DNA from: Laccaria trichodermophora
Lineage: Eukaryota; Basidiomycota; Agaricomycetes; Agaricales; Hydnangiaceae
Length of the DNA stretch: 64,000 bases
NCBI GenBank assembly: GCA_018417955.1
Contig: JACTVC010000004.1
Span: forward strand, 2,170,001 to 2,234,000
Direction: 5' to 3'
The notes under the pieces are model-generated. The model was not told the DNA's origin and made no database searches. It was given only the letters and a program-made list of their open reading frames with translations. Made by a program: the position numbers and the translations under genes. Of this stretch, positions 24,191 through 36,752 are shown piece after piece. Every line of letters starts with the position of its first letter. Within the stretch, counting starts at the first letter, position 1.

Positions 24191-25700
24191 CTCGGCGGAG
24201 GAGCGGCTCAACGAAGAGCGATTACGACGTGAATCTGAGCTACATCCGTTCTAGTAGGTGCCGCTGGTGACTTGTTGCGTGCGTACAGGCTTCCGTCGAG
24301 ATATGCATCTTCGACGTCGTCCTCGGCCGCTGAAGGAGGGACGAATACGAAGTGCCCAAAACCTTCCCTCGATTGCTGGGATTTCGAGTGGGAGTGGGAT
24401 TGTGAACGAGAATGAGACCCGACGAAGACGTCGCCGTAGTTCCCGCACCAGCCGCAGCCCCAGTAGGATGCTTAAGCAGCGCCAACCCATGACTCCCCTG
24501 AAACCCTTCAAAGTCCTCCCCATCGCCAACACCAGCCCCTTCATCTCATTCCTCCTTTGCCTCCTCCCCTCCTTACGCTTTGCCTCTGCCTTAGCTGCTT
24601 CACTAGCTTTAGACATAGAGATGGATTGGATGGTGGGTGTATCCAACGGCGCGGCGTCAGAGTCGAAGGTTTGGGTGGTGGACGTTGCTGTGGGCCTGCT
24701 GCTACTGCCGCTGCAGTGACGACGGAATAGATGCACATCGTCAGCGTCATTGACGGGGAATTGGATAGGTGATCGTCCGAAGCGGTCGAAACCGAATAAC
24801 GTTATCCTTCGAGATTTCCCATTCGAATTCGCCTTGAACTTCTGTTTCCCTCCCCTTCTTCTCCCTCTTCCAGTGTTCGAATGCAAAGGAAAGGCGTCTC
24901 CCCCCGCTCATTATCAGAAGAGTCCGCTGGGAGACCTTGCTCATCGACGGGCGCGGGGGATGGGGTTGATGGTGGGGTCAACGGCTCTGGCCACTCTTCT
25001 CCTGATGACGAGTCCAGCCGTCGATTGGTGTTCAAACCATCAGAGGACGAAACAGGGCGGAGACAGGTCATGCGTGAGCCCATTGCGAGGTGGGCCGTAT
25101 CGGTCCATGAAAGGGGTGTTGTCATCTGGCGGGACAGCTTGTTGGGTTGTGAAGTGGAGGAAAATTTGAAGAGGAGGTGGTTGTAATGACCCGCAAGGGC
25201 GTAGCTTCACCGCCCTCAAAGGATGTGTTGTCGTTATACAGGACTCTGCAAAAAGTAGGGCCAGTTTATCCCTCAAATAGCGGATGAAGGAGGGCATACC
25301 TCAGAGAAATACCCGCGTCCTAAGAAAAACGTGGAATGAGTGACAAGATATAGGTCTATTCGTGCATCGAAATGAGGGTCTGAGTACCGAGATTCAGTTG
25401 GCGGTGTGGAAGACGGGATGGCGATACACACCTCGCAAAGGTTGCCCGGGCCACTTCTCTCAATGCTCAGCGTCTTGAACGTACAACTGTACCGCTCGCC
25501 TACAATCGTCGAGGCCTGATGCAACCATCGACTCCGAATCCGCAGTGCTAAGATGATGAGCACCGTAAGTTAGACGTGATCATTGAACTACAAAAACAAG
25601 ATACTTACTTCATGAGCGTGCTCGGTCGACGAACTGATGCAACTCGTCGGTAGTGCAGGTCCTTGTGCACATCATTGACAGTAGTGGAAAGAGACGCGAG
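24190..25700 (-). pseudogene. Family R copy B, low-complexity gene remnant
   Basis: On the minus strand two overlapping frames carry the conserved parts of the family. 25125-24802 holds PLSWTDTAHLAMGS..TCLRPVSSSD and the motif DSSDNERGETP. 24886-24251 holds RRITLFGFDRFGRSP and the basic RRQRRNEMKG segment. The same frame change occurs at the same place in copy C, so it may be an intron rather than a mutation. Copy B diverges strongly and lacks an intact distal part because of the neighbouring inversion. The product is unknown. Confidence 0.5.
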
Positions 25701-28161
25701 GAAAACAAACGTTGGTCAACAAGAATTTGATCAACGTGAACCTCGACCACCTCCGCCCAAATTTACTAGTCTATCACCTATTGTTCGCCCGCCTCGGACT
25801 TACACTCAATATTATCTTCGCAAGTGAGACTCATGCTGCCCAGCTCTCCTGCTCGAGACTCGCTCAGGTGAGAGCTTAAATAATCTGTCTTTGACAATTG
25901 CTCATTTAGTGTCAAGCTAACACGGGAATGGAGAGATCCCTCACGCACAAGCTGGTTAAGGCTTTGGAACGTCCACCGCACGACGGATATACGAGATGGG
26001 ATGGGTCTATAGCAGCAGCACGTATCCATCCATATTCGTTCAACTACTTTTTCACTTACAACCCTCGTTTCTCTCCATCAGCGAGGCAATGTCGGTTTCA
26101 TCGTGTCCAGCGAATGTTTTACCGCCGTAATCTGGTTCGCGGATGATCTGGAAACCCTGCCCCCGCGTCAACCAACCCTCAAATGAAATGAGAGATCGAC
26201 GACACCTGGACGGTTGTAGGCTACGTATGCGACTGTCTTGTCGCTGACGTTTACGGTACTTGCCCTCTTTCATCAACTTTCTGCAAAATACCCATCACGC
26301 ATTCAGGACTAAAAACGATGGAGCGTAGGTCTCCATGGCGTAGAGGAGAGGCTGGTCGTGCGACGGTGAACGTGTTGCGCCCTTTGCCATAATTCGGGTG
26401 AAGCTTCCTTTCTTCAAAGGACCGTCACCAGGGCGTAATTCGCTCACCCATACCAACTTACTTTTGCGGCAGTCGACTGCCCTGTGTTTCGTGACGACGC
26501 TGTCCTTCGGTCCGCCCACTTATATCTCAACACTTCGCAGCTCTCAACTCAACTACGGTAACTCAGCGGCAATGCGACTCTCAATGTGCTGTCAGGCCCA
26601 TGTCGAATCTCGGACCAAACCAAAAACTCTTCTTACGATCAGCGATGGAATGAGTAGGATCGGTGTTCCACCCCGGGTCGTGACTCGTGGAAGGATCGAA
26701 CGTTACCACGAGAGCCTTTCCCGCTCTTGGTACGACATGGTTGCTCCCTCTTGACGATGAGCTAATGGATTGGTCTTTTGTAGGATCCGGGACGTGGCGA
26801 GGCCCTTGCGGCCCCATCGTTCGTCGGATGCCGGATGGCTATGCAGCTGAAACACTCATCGATGTCATCAGTATCATGCTACAGCGCATGAAGTACAACC
26901 GGCGGTCGTGCAATTTAGCGACAACGATACTTTGGCATGGAGAGCTGGGGTGAGGTAATTTGAGGATGAGTGATGGGATGAACACCTGGTTTAGGATGCT
27001 GGGTTAGGTACGTGTGCTCTTCTATGTACGTACTCGACATCTAACATTTGTTTTAGATTTCTGGTACTATCATCTCCATGGTGGATTTTCTTGTATTTCA
27101 AATCTATGACTTAAAATACAGCCTTCTCTTCTCTTCGTCGCCTTGAAGGGCGCCGTTCGGCTTCCCATTCTCGCCGCTTTCTGTTGACGCTATTTGTTCC
27201 GGCGCTTCCTCGGTCGCTTAATGCCGAATGGGCGTTAACCTCTTTCTAGAATGTCGGACCGCCCGCTGACCTGGCTGCCAGCCCCAGGGCTAAAATCCTT
27301 CGGAAAACGCCGCTAAGGCTCTCACGTGCGGCCACAACTAAACGTGACGAGGTGATGGGTCCGTCGCGTTCGTCGCGTCGGTGTCGCTTCTCCGTTTCCC
27401 TCCTGTACTTATCACGCCGCTCGCAAACATTCTCCACGTAGATACAGTTTATGAGAGTTATTACATGCATCAAATACACAAAATTTCCATTGCCACACAA
27501 TCCTCGAGTTGTAGCTACTTGTGCTAATTGATTGATGGTTAACCTTGGGTTAGCCAATGCTTAGCTTGATTTTGTAAGATCTTCTTTCCAAGTTTCACTA
27601 TGTATACATTTGTAACAGAACAATGTAGATTTTTTCCTCGTGAAATCCGTCACTGTGTACCAGCTGTGTACACAAGGCTTTGATAAGGCTATTGGCTGTA
27701 GCACACTCTGTTTGGTGGAGTGTTTGGTGGTATTGATTCCGTCACTCCACATCTCCATTTTCAGAAAACTTTGGGTGCTTATTACATATCTTTCACGAAA
27801 GTTGTCTGAAATTTGAAACCTTCCTTACAGTTCACAGAAAACCATTTGAGACGTGGGTTATTCCACGAAAAAATCTATATAAGTTGTCGTGTAAACGGAG
27901 TCTGATGAGCTGGCGGGCTTTGCCGAATAAGAGGCTACGTGGCCCATCAGTCTATCTGCGCAAACAAGTACAACAAGCCCTAGGGCTAATAGACCAGGGC
28001 TTGTAGCCGACTCTGCGGGGGGTCAGACGGTCCCCCTCTTTCAGTTTGGAAGCTGTGCTTCATCGGCCGTTGAGGGATGTCAATCAAAACGTCAGCTGAC
28101 GCTGTGAAGCCCACATGGAGAATTGACGCCGCACAGCATCGACACTCTCTTCCGAACCACC
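25700..28161. other. Gene-poor spacer
   Basis: 25700-26980 is further weak family R homology. It has the same TTGGTCAAC.A.AATTTGATCAA start that follows the insertion site of the retroelement and copy C. 26980-28161 shows no frame longer than about 100 codons with coding character, no repeat and no RNA gene that I can recognise. The last 100 bp before 28162 would hold the promoter and leader of the NB-ARC gene, but I see no clear TATA box. Confidence 0.5.
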
Positions 28162-31100
28162 ATGTCTGATTCTAGTGGCTCCGGCAAAAATCCTTTGAAA
28201 CGCAACTTTGAGGAATTGCCTGATCACCTCACGATCGCTGAGGGCCCACGTAATAAACGCCGTGGCGATTCGAGGTTAGAGTCCATAATCCCACGCTGCT
28301 TGATAGCGTCTTGACAAGGTCTAGGTTGACTTCTGCAACGGCGCCTGACGTTGAGGGGGAAGCGATGTCTCTGGTGTGTGTTTACAATACATGCTCATAT
28401 TCTTTAACTCACATCCTTTGCTTCTGATGCCCAGCATGTAATGCAGGGAGCACACAATGTCATTATGAAGGATTCCACACTCTATGTGGCACAAAATGTG
28501 TGTCTTTTCATCACGGCATTGATGGTTTGAGATATGGATCTGACTTTTTGTCAAGATTGAAGTTCATGAACATGCCGGCAGGGGTCAAGATGATACACTC
28601 CTTGTTCCCCAAAGACCCAATTCGAGTGCTCTGTTTACAGGTCGTGAGGATATTCTTGAGAGGCTGAAAGATCACTTCGCACCTCAAGATGGGGGGGATG
28701 GGGGCAGAAAGTCATTCTTGTTATATGGCATGGGAGGGATTGGAAAGACACAGATCTGTTTGAAGTTCATTGAGGAAATGGCTGGAAGGTAAGTTTCTTC
28801 AAGATAATATTTCTGATTTTATGACAAGTACACATAGATTCTCCCATGTTTTCTGGATTGATGCATCTTCTGAAGATACTATTGCTCTTGATTTGAAGGG
28901 TCTTTGTTCTCATCCTGAGGCTAAAGCTGCTAATATTCCTGTGTCCTCTATGTCTGCTCTTATCTGGATTGCATCTTTGCAGTGTAAATGGCTGCTGGTG
29001 TTTGACAATGCTGATGGTGCACCTGAAGTTGTAGATAAATTTATTCCACCTGGTCCTCAGGGCAATATTCTAGTTACTAGCAGAAATTCATCTCTTGGGC
29101 GTGTCACATCTTATGAAAACTCTCTGGAAGTTGATCAGATGGCTGAAAAGGAAGCCATATCACTCTTAGTGAAAGCCAGCCATCTAACTGAGCTGTCAGA
29201 AAATGTTTACATCATAGCTCAGCAGATTGTAAATGAACTCTGCTGCTTGCCTCTGGCTGTTGATCAAGCAGGAGCTTCCATTCAAGCTGGTCTCTGTAGG
29301 ATTAATAATTATCTTGATCATCTCTCTCGACATAGGAAAAAGCTTATGAACCATCCTTCATTTAGAGGAGCATCTCAGTACAATTGCACCATCTATGAAA
29401 CATGGGATTTGTCTTTTAATGAAATTGAATCAAGGGCAAACACTGAACCTGATGGGCATGGTAGAGCAGCTGCTCAGGCTGCCATTCTTATTCTTGAAAC
29501 TGTTGCATTCCTACATCATGAGAATATCAGTGAGGCTGCTTTTAGAAAGGCTGCTATGAAATTCTCTAAAGGAGATCACAGTAAACTGGAACAAAATGTC
29601 AAAACCTGCATCACTCTATTGCTTCAGCTGGAAGAGGATCAGAGTTGGAATGAATTCTTCTTTCATGAAGGAATTAGAGTTCTTATGTCCTTTTCTTTGA
29701 TCAAAAGGGGCTCAAGCTCTTCAGAAATCTATACCATTCATCCATTGATGCATCAATGGAGTAGAGATAGGATGTCAATGTCTCAAAAAAATTGCATGAT
29801 GCAAGTCTCAAAATTGATCCTTGTAAACTGTATTACAGAAGAGATGACAGTTGAGAACATTGCATTCAACAGAGTTCTTGTAGCACACATCAAAGCCAAT
29901 TACCAGTCAGAGAGGGAAAATGGCTTCAAAAGAGTGTTCGATGATGATGAATATTCCCAATTCAGTTATGTATTCTATCGAAATGGAATGTGGAAAGATG
30001 CAGAGGATCTTGAGTATCAAATAGTAGAAATGAGGATGAAGGTGCAGGGGATGAAGCATCCATCAACACTGAACAGTATGTCAAATCTTGCAAGTACCTA
30101 TTCACACCAAGGAAAATATGAGGAGGCTGGGAAGCTGCAGCTGAAAGTCTTGGATCTGCATACAAGGCTGTTGGGGCCAGAACATCCAGGTACCTTGAAT
30201 AGCCTGGCAAATCTTGCAAGTACCTATTCAGACCAAGGAAAAGATGAAGAGGCTGGGGAGCTGAAGCTGAAAGTCTTGTATCTGTGTACAAAGGTGTTGG
30301 GGCCAGAACATCCATCAACATTGACCAGCATGGCAAATCTTGCAAAAACATATTTGAACCAAGGAAAATATGAAGAGGCTGGGGAGCTGGAGCTAAAGGT
30401 TCTCGACCTGTGTAAAAATGTGCTGGGGCAAGAACATCCATATACATTGACTGCCATGAATAATCTTGCAGTCACATGTTCAGAGCAAGGAAAACATGAG
30501 GAGGCTGGGGACCTGAAGCTGAAAGTCTTGGATCTGCGTGCAAGGGTGTTGGGGCCAGATCATCCAGATACCTTGACCAGCATGAATAATCTTGCAGTCA
30601 CATATTCATACCAAGGAAAATATGAGGAGGCTGGGGAGCTGGTGCTGAAAGTTGTGGATCTGTGTAAAAATGTGCTGGGGCAAGAACATCCATCAACATT
30701 GACCAGCATGAATAATCTTGCAGCCACATATTTACACCAAGGAAAATATGAGGAGGCTGGGAAGCTGCAGCTGAAAGTCATGGATCTGCATACAAGGGTG
30801 TTGGGGCCAGAACATCCATCAACATTGACCAGCATGGCAAATCTTGCAGTCACATATTCACATCAAGGAAAACATGAGGAGGCTGGGGAGCTGCAGCTGA
30901 AAGTCTTGGATCTGTGTACAAGAGTGTTGGGGCCAGAACATCCAGATACTTTGACCAGCATGGCAAATCTTGCAGTCACATACTCACACCAAGGAAAACA
31001 CATGGAGGCTGAGGAGCTGGAAGTCAAGGTTCTGGATCTGCGTAAAAAGGTGCTGGGGCCAGAACATCCAAATACTTTGACCAGCCTGGAAAATCTTGCA

Positions 31101-31178
31101 AGAACATATTCACGACAAGAAAAACATGAGGAGGCTGAGGCACTGAGGGCCAAGGCTGAAGTTTCTGGCTCTGAGTGA
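28162..31178 (+). CDS. NB-ARC/TPR NLR-like protein
   Basis: Five exons (28162-28274, 28319-28373, 28435-28497, 28556-28788, 28838-31178) join in phase to 934 residues, starting MSDSSGSGKNP. The N-terminus includes MQGAHNVIMKDSTLYVAQN, a pattern common before fungal nucleotide-binding domains. The P-loop GMGGIGKT is at about 135-142, followed by Walker B LLVFDNAD, the LPLAVDQAG motif, and IHPLMHQWSRDR in the place of an MHD motif. Nine TPRs of 42 residues (126 bp, no indels) run from 30058 to the end, each with HP.TL.SM.NLA.TY..QGK.EEA and ending VLGPE. Fungal NLR-like proteins of this build act in non-self recognition and regulated cell death. That role here is family knowledge, not shown. 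Upstream start or extra exons cannot be excluded. Confidence 0.9.
30058..31178 (+). repeat. Nine tandem 126-bp TPR-coding repeats
   Basis: Units are strictly 126 bp and highly alike at nucleotide level (for example repeated GACCAGCATGGCAAATCTTG and GTGTTGGGGCCAGAACATCC). The last unit is divergent and shortened. The minus-strand frames across it are shadows. Confidence 0.92.
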
Positions 31179-31904
31179 ATAGGTTCAGTTCTGTCCCGTT
31201 TTTTGCCCCCTAAAGCAGCAAACCAAGGACACTTGTTCCAAGATATAATAACATGTTCTTACAATGAACCAGACAAAGGGCAGTCAAGAATTAAAAACCT
31301 AGCTTATGAACTTCAGAAAAAAAAAATGGTATCCAAGTTGGGCTGTTCTGTGTGAGGAAGAAAAAAATAACACTTCGAAACCATTACTGTAATGGGGGAT
31401 GTTCAGAAGACAAGCTTTCCATTTCAACACATAGCTATGCCCCCCTTATTTTCTCATAAATAACCTGTAGAATAGAAGAAAACAAAGAAAATTCTGGGAT
31501 CATAAATTCTATGAAAAAACGAACAAAAATGTGAAAATGTGGCCATGGATGGGAGCACGGCGGATCAAAGGTAGGAAATATATACAAGCCCTTTATGTAC
31601 ATACTTCAGTCTGTTGTTCTCCCAACTGAGCTAAGTATGTTCTCTGTACAATAATGATATTGGATATTGCAATTAGTAGTAGAGTGATAAGAAGCATTCA
31701 AATTTGCCAGGCTGCAAGCCGAAGGTAACTTGTAAGGAATGACATACTAAATTAAAAAAAGCATATGTAAGAATACACCAATCCTCCATCCATCCAGTAA
31801 AAATAATTAAGTATGTGCATATAAGTAGCAGTCGTGGTCGGGGAGGGGTATACATGAGTGAAAGAAGAGGACGGGACACCCGAGAAAATATAAGTAGGCC
31901 GTGC
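31179..31904. other. Spacer after the NLR gene
   Basis: AT-rich sequence with no coding frame of note. It contains the tRNA-Phe-like remnant at about 31575-31650 and otherwise nothing I can name. Confidence 0.4.
31575..31650 (-). pseudogene. tRNA-Phe-like 5' half, or tRNA-derived SINE head
   Basis: On the minus strand TTAGCTCAGTTGGGAGAAC is followed by ACAGACTGAAG. This matches the D-arm and the GAA anticodon arm of eukaryotic tRNA-Phe with about three changes. The 3' half does not close an anticodon stem, T-arm or acceptor stem. It is therefore not a working tRNA. A B-box-like TTTGATCC follows about 40 bases later, so a SINE head is an alternative. Confidence 0.4.
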
Positions 31905-33410
31905 GCGCTCACACCCCCGTTTCATCCCCTACCCGATCCTCATCCCCCCGCCTAGCCAAAAACACACCGAAATCCCTAGACCTCTTCCCCCCTCTGCTCC
32001 CTATCCTTCCGAAGCCTGTCATCGGGAAACTGCCACCACCTCCAATCCGACCAACTGGGAATCCGTCACCCTCGATCCGTCCTACAGGCAGCTCATCACC
32101 CTCCAAATGGAAAAAGCCCTGTCCCTGCTCGACGGTACTTGGACTAACGATCTGAGCGTCGCTGAATGCAGGTGAGGAAGGTGATTGGAGGGAGGGTGAT
32201 TGGGAGGATGTGTTGGATCTTGATCTTGATTGGGAGGTCGAGGAGTGCCTGGATTTTGATTTGGCCCGGTTGGGGTTGGGCACAGCGGGATTGGGGATGG
32301 ATTGGAGGTGTTCGGCTCGGTCAGACGCAGACGCGGAGGTCCGGCTCAGCGACGAGCGATTACGACGTGAATCCGATCCGTTCGAGTGAGTGCCGCTCTT
32401 TGAGTTTTTGCGCGCATAGAGACCTCCGTCGAGATCGGCATCTTCGTCGTCTTCTTCTGCTGCTGGAGGAGGGGCGGATACGAAGTGTCCAAAACCTTCT
32501 CTCGATTGCTGGGATTGAGAGTGGGAGTGGGATTGGGAACGAGAGTGAGACCCCAACGAAGACATAGCCGTTGTCCCTCCACCACCCCCAGCACCACTAG
32601 GCCGCTTCAGCAGCGCCAACCCACCACTCCCCTGAAACCCTTCAAATTCCTCCCCATCGCCAACAACGCCAGCCTCCACGAGCCTCTTCATCTCCTTCCT
32701 CGCCTTCCTCCGTTGCCTCATCTCCTCCTTACGCTTCGCTTCCGCCTCGGCTGCTTCTGTAGCTTTGGAGACGGAGATTTCTTGGATGGTGGATATGTCT
32801 AATGGAGCGGCGTCAGAATCGAAGGTTTGGGTTGTTAGGGTTGTTGTGGGAGTGCTGCCACCCCCGCTGCTGCTGCTGTGGTGACGATGGAATAAAGGCG
32901 CATCGTCGTCAGCGTCGTCGTCAGGTGGGAGTTGGATGGGAGGTGGTCGTCCGAAGAGATCGAATCCGAACAGGGTTATCCTGCGAGGCTTCCCATTCGC
33001 ATTCGTCTTGGACTTGCGTTTTCATCTCCCCCCTCTGCTTCCTCTTCCAGGGTTCGAATGCAGAGCGTCTCCGCACGTTCGTTATCCGAAGAGTCCACTA
33101 GGAGGCCTTGGAGTTCGTCAGGACGCGCGCGGGGGATACGATTGACAGCGGGGTTGCATGGCTCTGGTTCTCCTGATGTCGAGTTGGGTCGTTGATTGGT
33201 AGTGTTCTGTAAACTATCAGAGGACGAAACGGGGCGGAGGCACGGCAGGCACGAGCCCAGCGCAATTTGGGCAGTGTTGGACCATGAGAAGGGCGTCATC
33301 ATTGTTGTTGGTGGAGGGTGGGGTTGGGTTGGGAAGTTGGAGGGAAATAGCTGGGCCACTTCGTTCAATACGTCTTCTACGTCGAAGCCTGATGCAGTCA
33401 TCGACTCTGA
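31905..33410 (-). pseudogene. Family R copy C, best-preserved low-complexity gene
   Basis: The minus-strand frame 33401-32976 begins MTASGFDVEDVLNEVAQLFP, continues SWSNTAQIALGSCLPCLRP, then Ser/Asp/Glu-rich sequence. A second frame starts upstream of 32976 with RRITLFGFDLFGRPPP and leads into 32721-31909. That frame is 270 codons of Arg/Lys-rich coiled sequence, then Gly-rich and Ser/Arg-rich repeats (SHSRSQSHSHSQSQQS). The Cys-containing hydrophobic GSCLPCL could be a lipidation site, which is speculation. The change of frame near 32980 lacks an obvious strong intron and recurs in copy B. I do not recognise the family. It may be a host gene that has been copied with its flank. Confidence 0.5.
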
Positions 33411-35400
33411 ATCCCTAAGATGGTGATGACTGTAAGTTAGACTTGATTATTGAATCAAAGAAACAAGATACTTACTTCATGACCTTGCTCGCTTGACGAG
33501 CTGATGTGACTCGTGGATGGTGCAGGTCCTTGAGTACATTGTTAATGATGGTGGAAAGAAACGCGAAGAAAACAAATGTTGGTCAACACAAATTTGATCA
33601 ATGTTGACATCCTCGACCACCACCATTATCACCTCCAACAAATATGCTGGCCTATCAGTTACTGTTCGCCCGCCTCGGACTTATACTCAATTTTCTCTTT
33701 ACATTCGACTATCCAGCCCTCCCACCCGACTGTCCAAGCTCAAGGTCCATCCCCCTTGATATTAACAATTTGAACGTATATCCTCTCCAGTACTACCAAT
33801 CTTCGAGACCTGGCGCATTCGTTGGCTTTGAATGCGGTCATTGTAAGCTCGACATGGTTATTAATTTGGGATGAGATACTTGGTGACTTTTCTCGCTCTA
33901 CTAGTTGATGTGGCTCGTCCGAGATGGTGTAAGTCCCTTGGAAAGGTGGTGGTCTACGACGAAGACAAACGTTGATCAGCAATGAATTCATCGACATCGA
34001 CGTTGCCCTCACATAACTCGAAGATCGCGTCATCTTTTCTAGCTCACCATATACCGTTCATGCGCCTTGGCTACAGACAAACTCGAGCAGCACATGCGCT
34101 TCCCCAAGACACATCAATCACATTTCGAAGTTGGGATCGACAGCTACTGGACGACCTGATTTGCTGCGTAAACGGAGGGGTTTAGGTATGTTTCATTGTC
34201 ATTGATTCCCCCTCCGATGAGCACCAGTTTTCTGACGATCCACTTGTAGTTATTGTCGTCCCTTAGACTCGATTCACGCACCTCAGATTCCGCTGACGAC
34301 GCGTCTGGCATGTCTAAGGAAGGAAATAATGTTTGGTGAGCTGTAGAGGAGAGGATAGCTGTGTAGGTGGAGGGTTAAGGTCGATGCTGTATCCCAAGTA
34401 CGAGCGTCAATTCTTCCAACAACCATCATCTGCTAAGACACGTACAGATTCAATGCCGAGGTTGGCTCACCGGCCCTAAAAAACTCAAGCACCAGCCTGT
34501 CTATGTGTTGTGAACATCCTTTATCCCTCGTTGCAATTTCTCAAGCCCTAGAAGTGTTCAACCATTCACAAACGTCGGCCCGACGGAGCTTCACTGATAT
34601 TTCCCTCCAATGACAAAGTCCGACACGTTCAAGCTCTCCAAGGCCCATTGAATTCCTCTCATCCCCTCAAATACTGACAGTGCGGGCAGACATCATAGGT
34701 TCAGCCCTATTAACTCCTCCAGCTTTCGACGACGTGCTAATTGGTCGGCGTTTCACAAGATCATCAGGCCTCTCCTCAAAAGCATCAGGCTCGTACTCGC
34801 CAGGGCCAGCTGATTCCGAACCATCATAAATCCAAAGCGGACGATATTGACCATACGATGTTCAATCTTGCCAATTTCGCGCACGGTAAGGCCTGTCTTT
34901 TCTACTGGTTTCACCACCTTATCGCTACTTTCTCGTCGTTAGCCCGCCAGACAATGGCCATAATCCTCAATGCACTTAAAAACATTCAACTGCCGGAAGT
35001 TCTCACAGGGGTAAAATCGGTCTTAAATCTGACGTCTGGGCGCTCGGATGTACCAGCTGTATTTTATCCCGCATACTATGAACTCCCAAAGAAATATTCA
35101 ACACACGCGTGCACAAAGTATTTATTAGACGTCTACAGCTATTAGAAGTCCCACAAAGATCTTCTGGGGGCGAACAACCACTGGCAGCCACACAGCGCGT
35201 CGCCGTCTTACTTGCTATGACAATCCGTCCGGTGCACAGGTGCATCTCAAATCGCAAAATCAATGAGAGTCAACGGAAATGGACGAAATCCGGGGAAGAT
35301 TTCGACTCCCTGTGCCACTACGTGCGAGTCGAAATCACTCCGAATGGAGATGGCGGACGTTACGACAGTGCTCATTTTTCTGAGGTTCAAGTCTCTGGGA
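33411..35400. other. Downstream flank of family R copy C
   Basis: 33580-34500 matches 19735-20520 in copy A (shared CGACAAACTCGAGCAGCA and GATTCCCCCTCCGATGAGCACCAG). 34700-35150 has a plus-strand frame of 134 codons that I cannot support as a gene. No RNA gene or TE boundary is visible. Confidence 0.45.
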
Positions 35401-35401
35401 A

Positions 35402-35780
35402 TTAGTTCATGAATGTGAGAGGATGGAAACTCACGATGTAAGAGAGATAATGATCAGCCGATACTGATTCGGCCTTCACCTGTACTTTCATGTTTTCCAC
35501 AATGCCCTGCAATGGCGGTCGTAGGAACGAACTGGAAAAGAAGAGCACAAATGTGGGATACGAAATGGAGAATACGAAACCATGAGGGCGGAGAGAGGCA
35601 TTCGCCGTATATCGCACTTGGGCCTTGGTTGAGTAACGCGCCAACTGCGAAACGAAAAAACAAACTCACAGTTCGTCGGCCGCTCTGATAATAGGCAAGG
35701 AACCAAATCACTGCGGAAAATGGAGACGAGCAAGGGTCGAAGTCCCGCAAATAGATCTGAAAATGATTCCTACACACGAT
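35402..35780 (-). pseudogene. Unidentified two-exon coding fragment
   Basis: On the minus strand an acceptor TTTCAG at about 35763 opens QIYLRDFDPCSSPFSAVIW. A GT-AG intron (about 35670-35645) follows, then ARYSTKAQVRYTANASLRPHG, a hydrophobic stretch SISYPTFVLFFSSSFL, and VENMKVQVKAESVSADHY. Coding character is good, but I do not know the family and no start is visible. Confidence 0.35.
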
Positions 35781-35935
35781 CTCGCATTAGAAAGAGGCCA
35801 TAACACTGATAGTCAACGCAAGCCTATGAACCTCTACTTCATTTCCCTCTGCCGTCTATCTCTTTCCACCCGCCTTAGCCTCCTGCATAGCAATCCGAGC
35901 CCACAACGGAAACTCACCCTAATCGTAAACCCTCT

Positions 35936-36495
35936 TCGGCCTCTTCTTAACCTCCACGCACGTCCAACTCACGTCCGCCTCGAACGGCGCAACTTCATGA
36001 GCATCACGGTGTTCTTCGTGGGTCGCGGCTGGTCGGTAGATGCTTGAAAATAATTTTTTCGGAAGCGCGGACCAGCATGGCATTCGCATCTTTTCGCAAA
36101 ACTCTTTCTTGTGCCACTCAACGTAATTGTTACGGCCTCAACGGCCGCTAAACATGTAGCAATCTCGACAGCCTTGAACTTCATCAAGGAGGAGCTGGAA
36201 TCGGCTTGATATGAGTTCACCAACGCCAGGCGAGAACTCTGACTCGCTTACTTGTCAGACGTGGTGGTGTTGTTGATTGGGGGAATCACGGCGCCAATGA
36301 GCTTGCAATGTTCCTGGATATTCGCGAGGTGCACTCGAGTTGAGAGCTGAGTGAATCCCTGCGCGACGTTGCCGAAGCATAATGAGGCGAATGGCCACTG
36401 CCAAAGGTGTGCCGATGACCTGGAGAGGTCGGTTTAGAATCAATCAGTGGTTTATCGAGAGTGCTTACGGTGAATATTGGAGGCCATGTAAACAT
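35936..36495 (-). pseudogene. Unidentified broken gene
   Basis: On the minus strand a segment ending at TAG near 35936 reads NYVEWHKKEFCEKM, continues to AATHEEHRDAHEVAPFEADV and stops after KRPKRVYD. Upstream, in another exon, FGNVAQGFTQLSTRVHLANI and PPINNTTTSDK are followed by a GTAAGC donor. A TGA at 36138-36140 interrupts the join. The HK..FC pattern slightly recalls a MYND finger, but too few Cys are seen. Probably a decayed gene. Confidence 0.35.
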
Positions 36496-36752
36496 TTTTT
36501 TTTGAGCTCGTCACCGACGACGACAATGACGAGTCTCACTTGAGACAGGGCCCAATCTGTGCTTAGGACAAAGGTACCTCCACAATCGTAAATACATGTA
36601 AAATAAGAAAACAATTAAGCATGCATAACATATTGATTAACTTAATTTGATAATGCTGAACAATAAGAACGTCAAGCACATCTCCAACACTTATTTGAAC
36701 AATTGCTGTGAAGATTAACCTGGAAATGTTTGGTAGCTATGGGAGAGGTTCT

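Noticed and set aside
29962..31153. Minus-strand frames over the TPR array
   Set aside because: Repetitive shadows of the plus-strand repeats.
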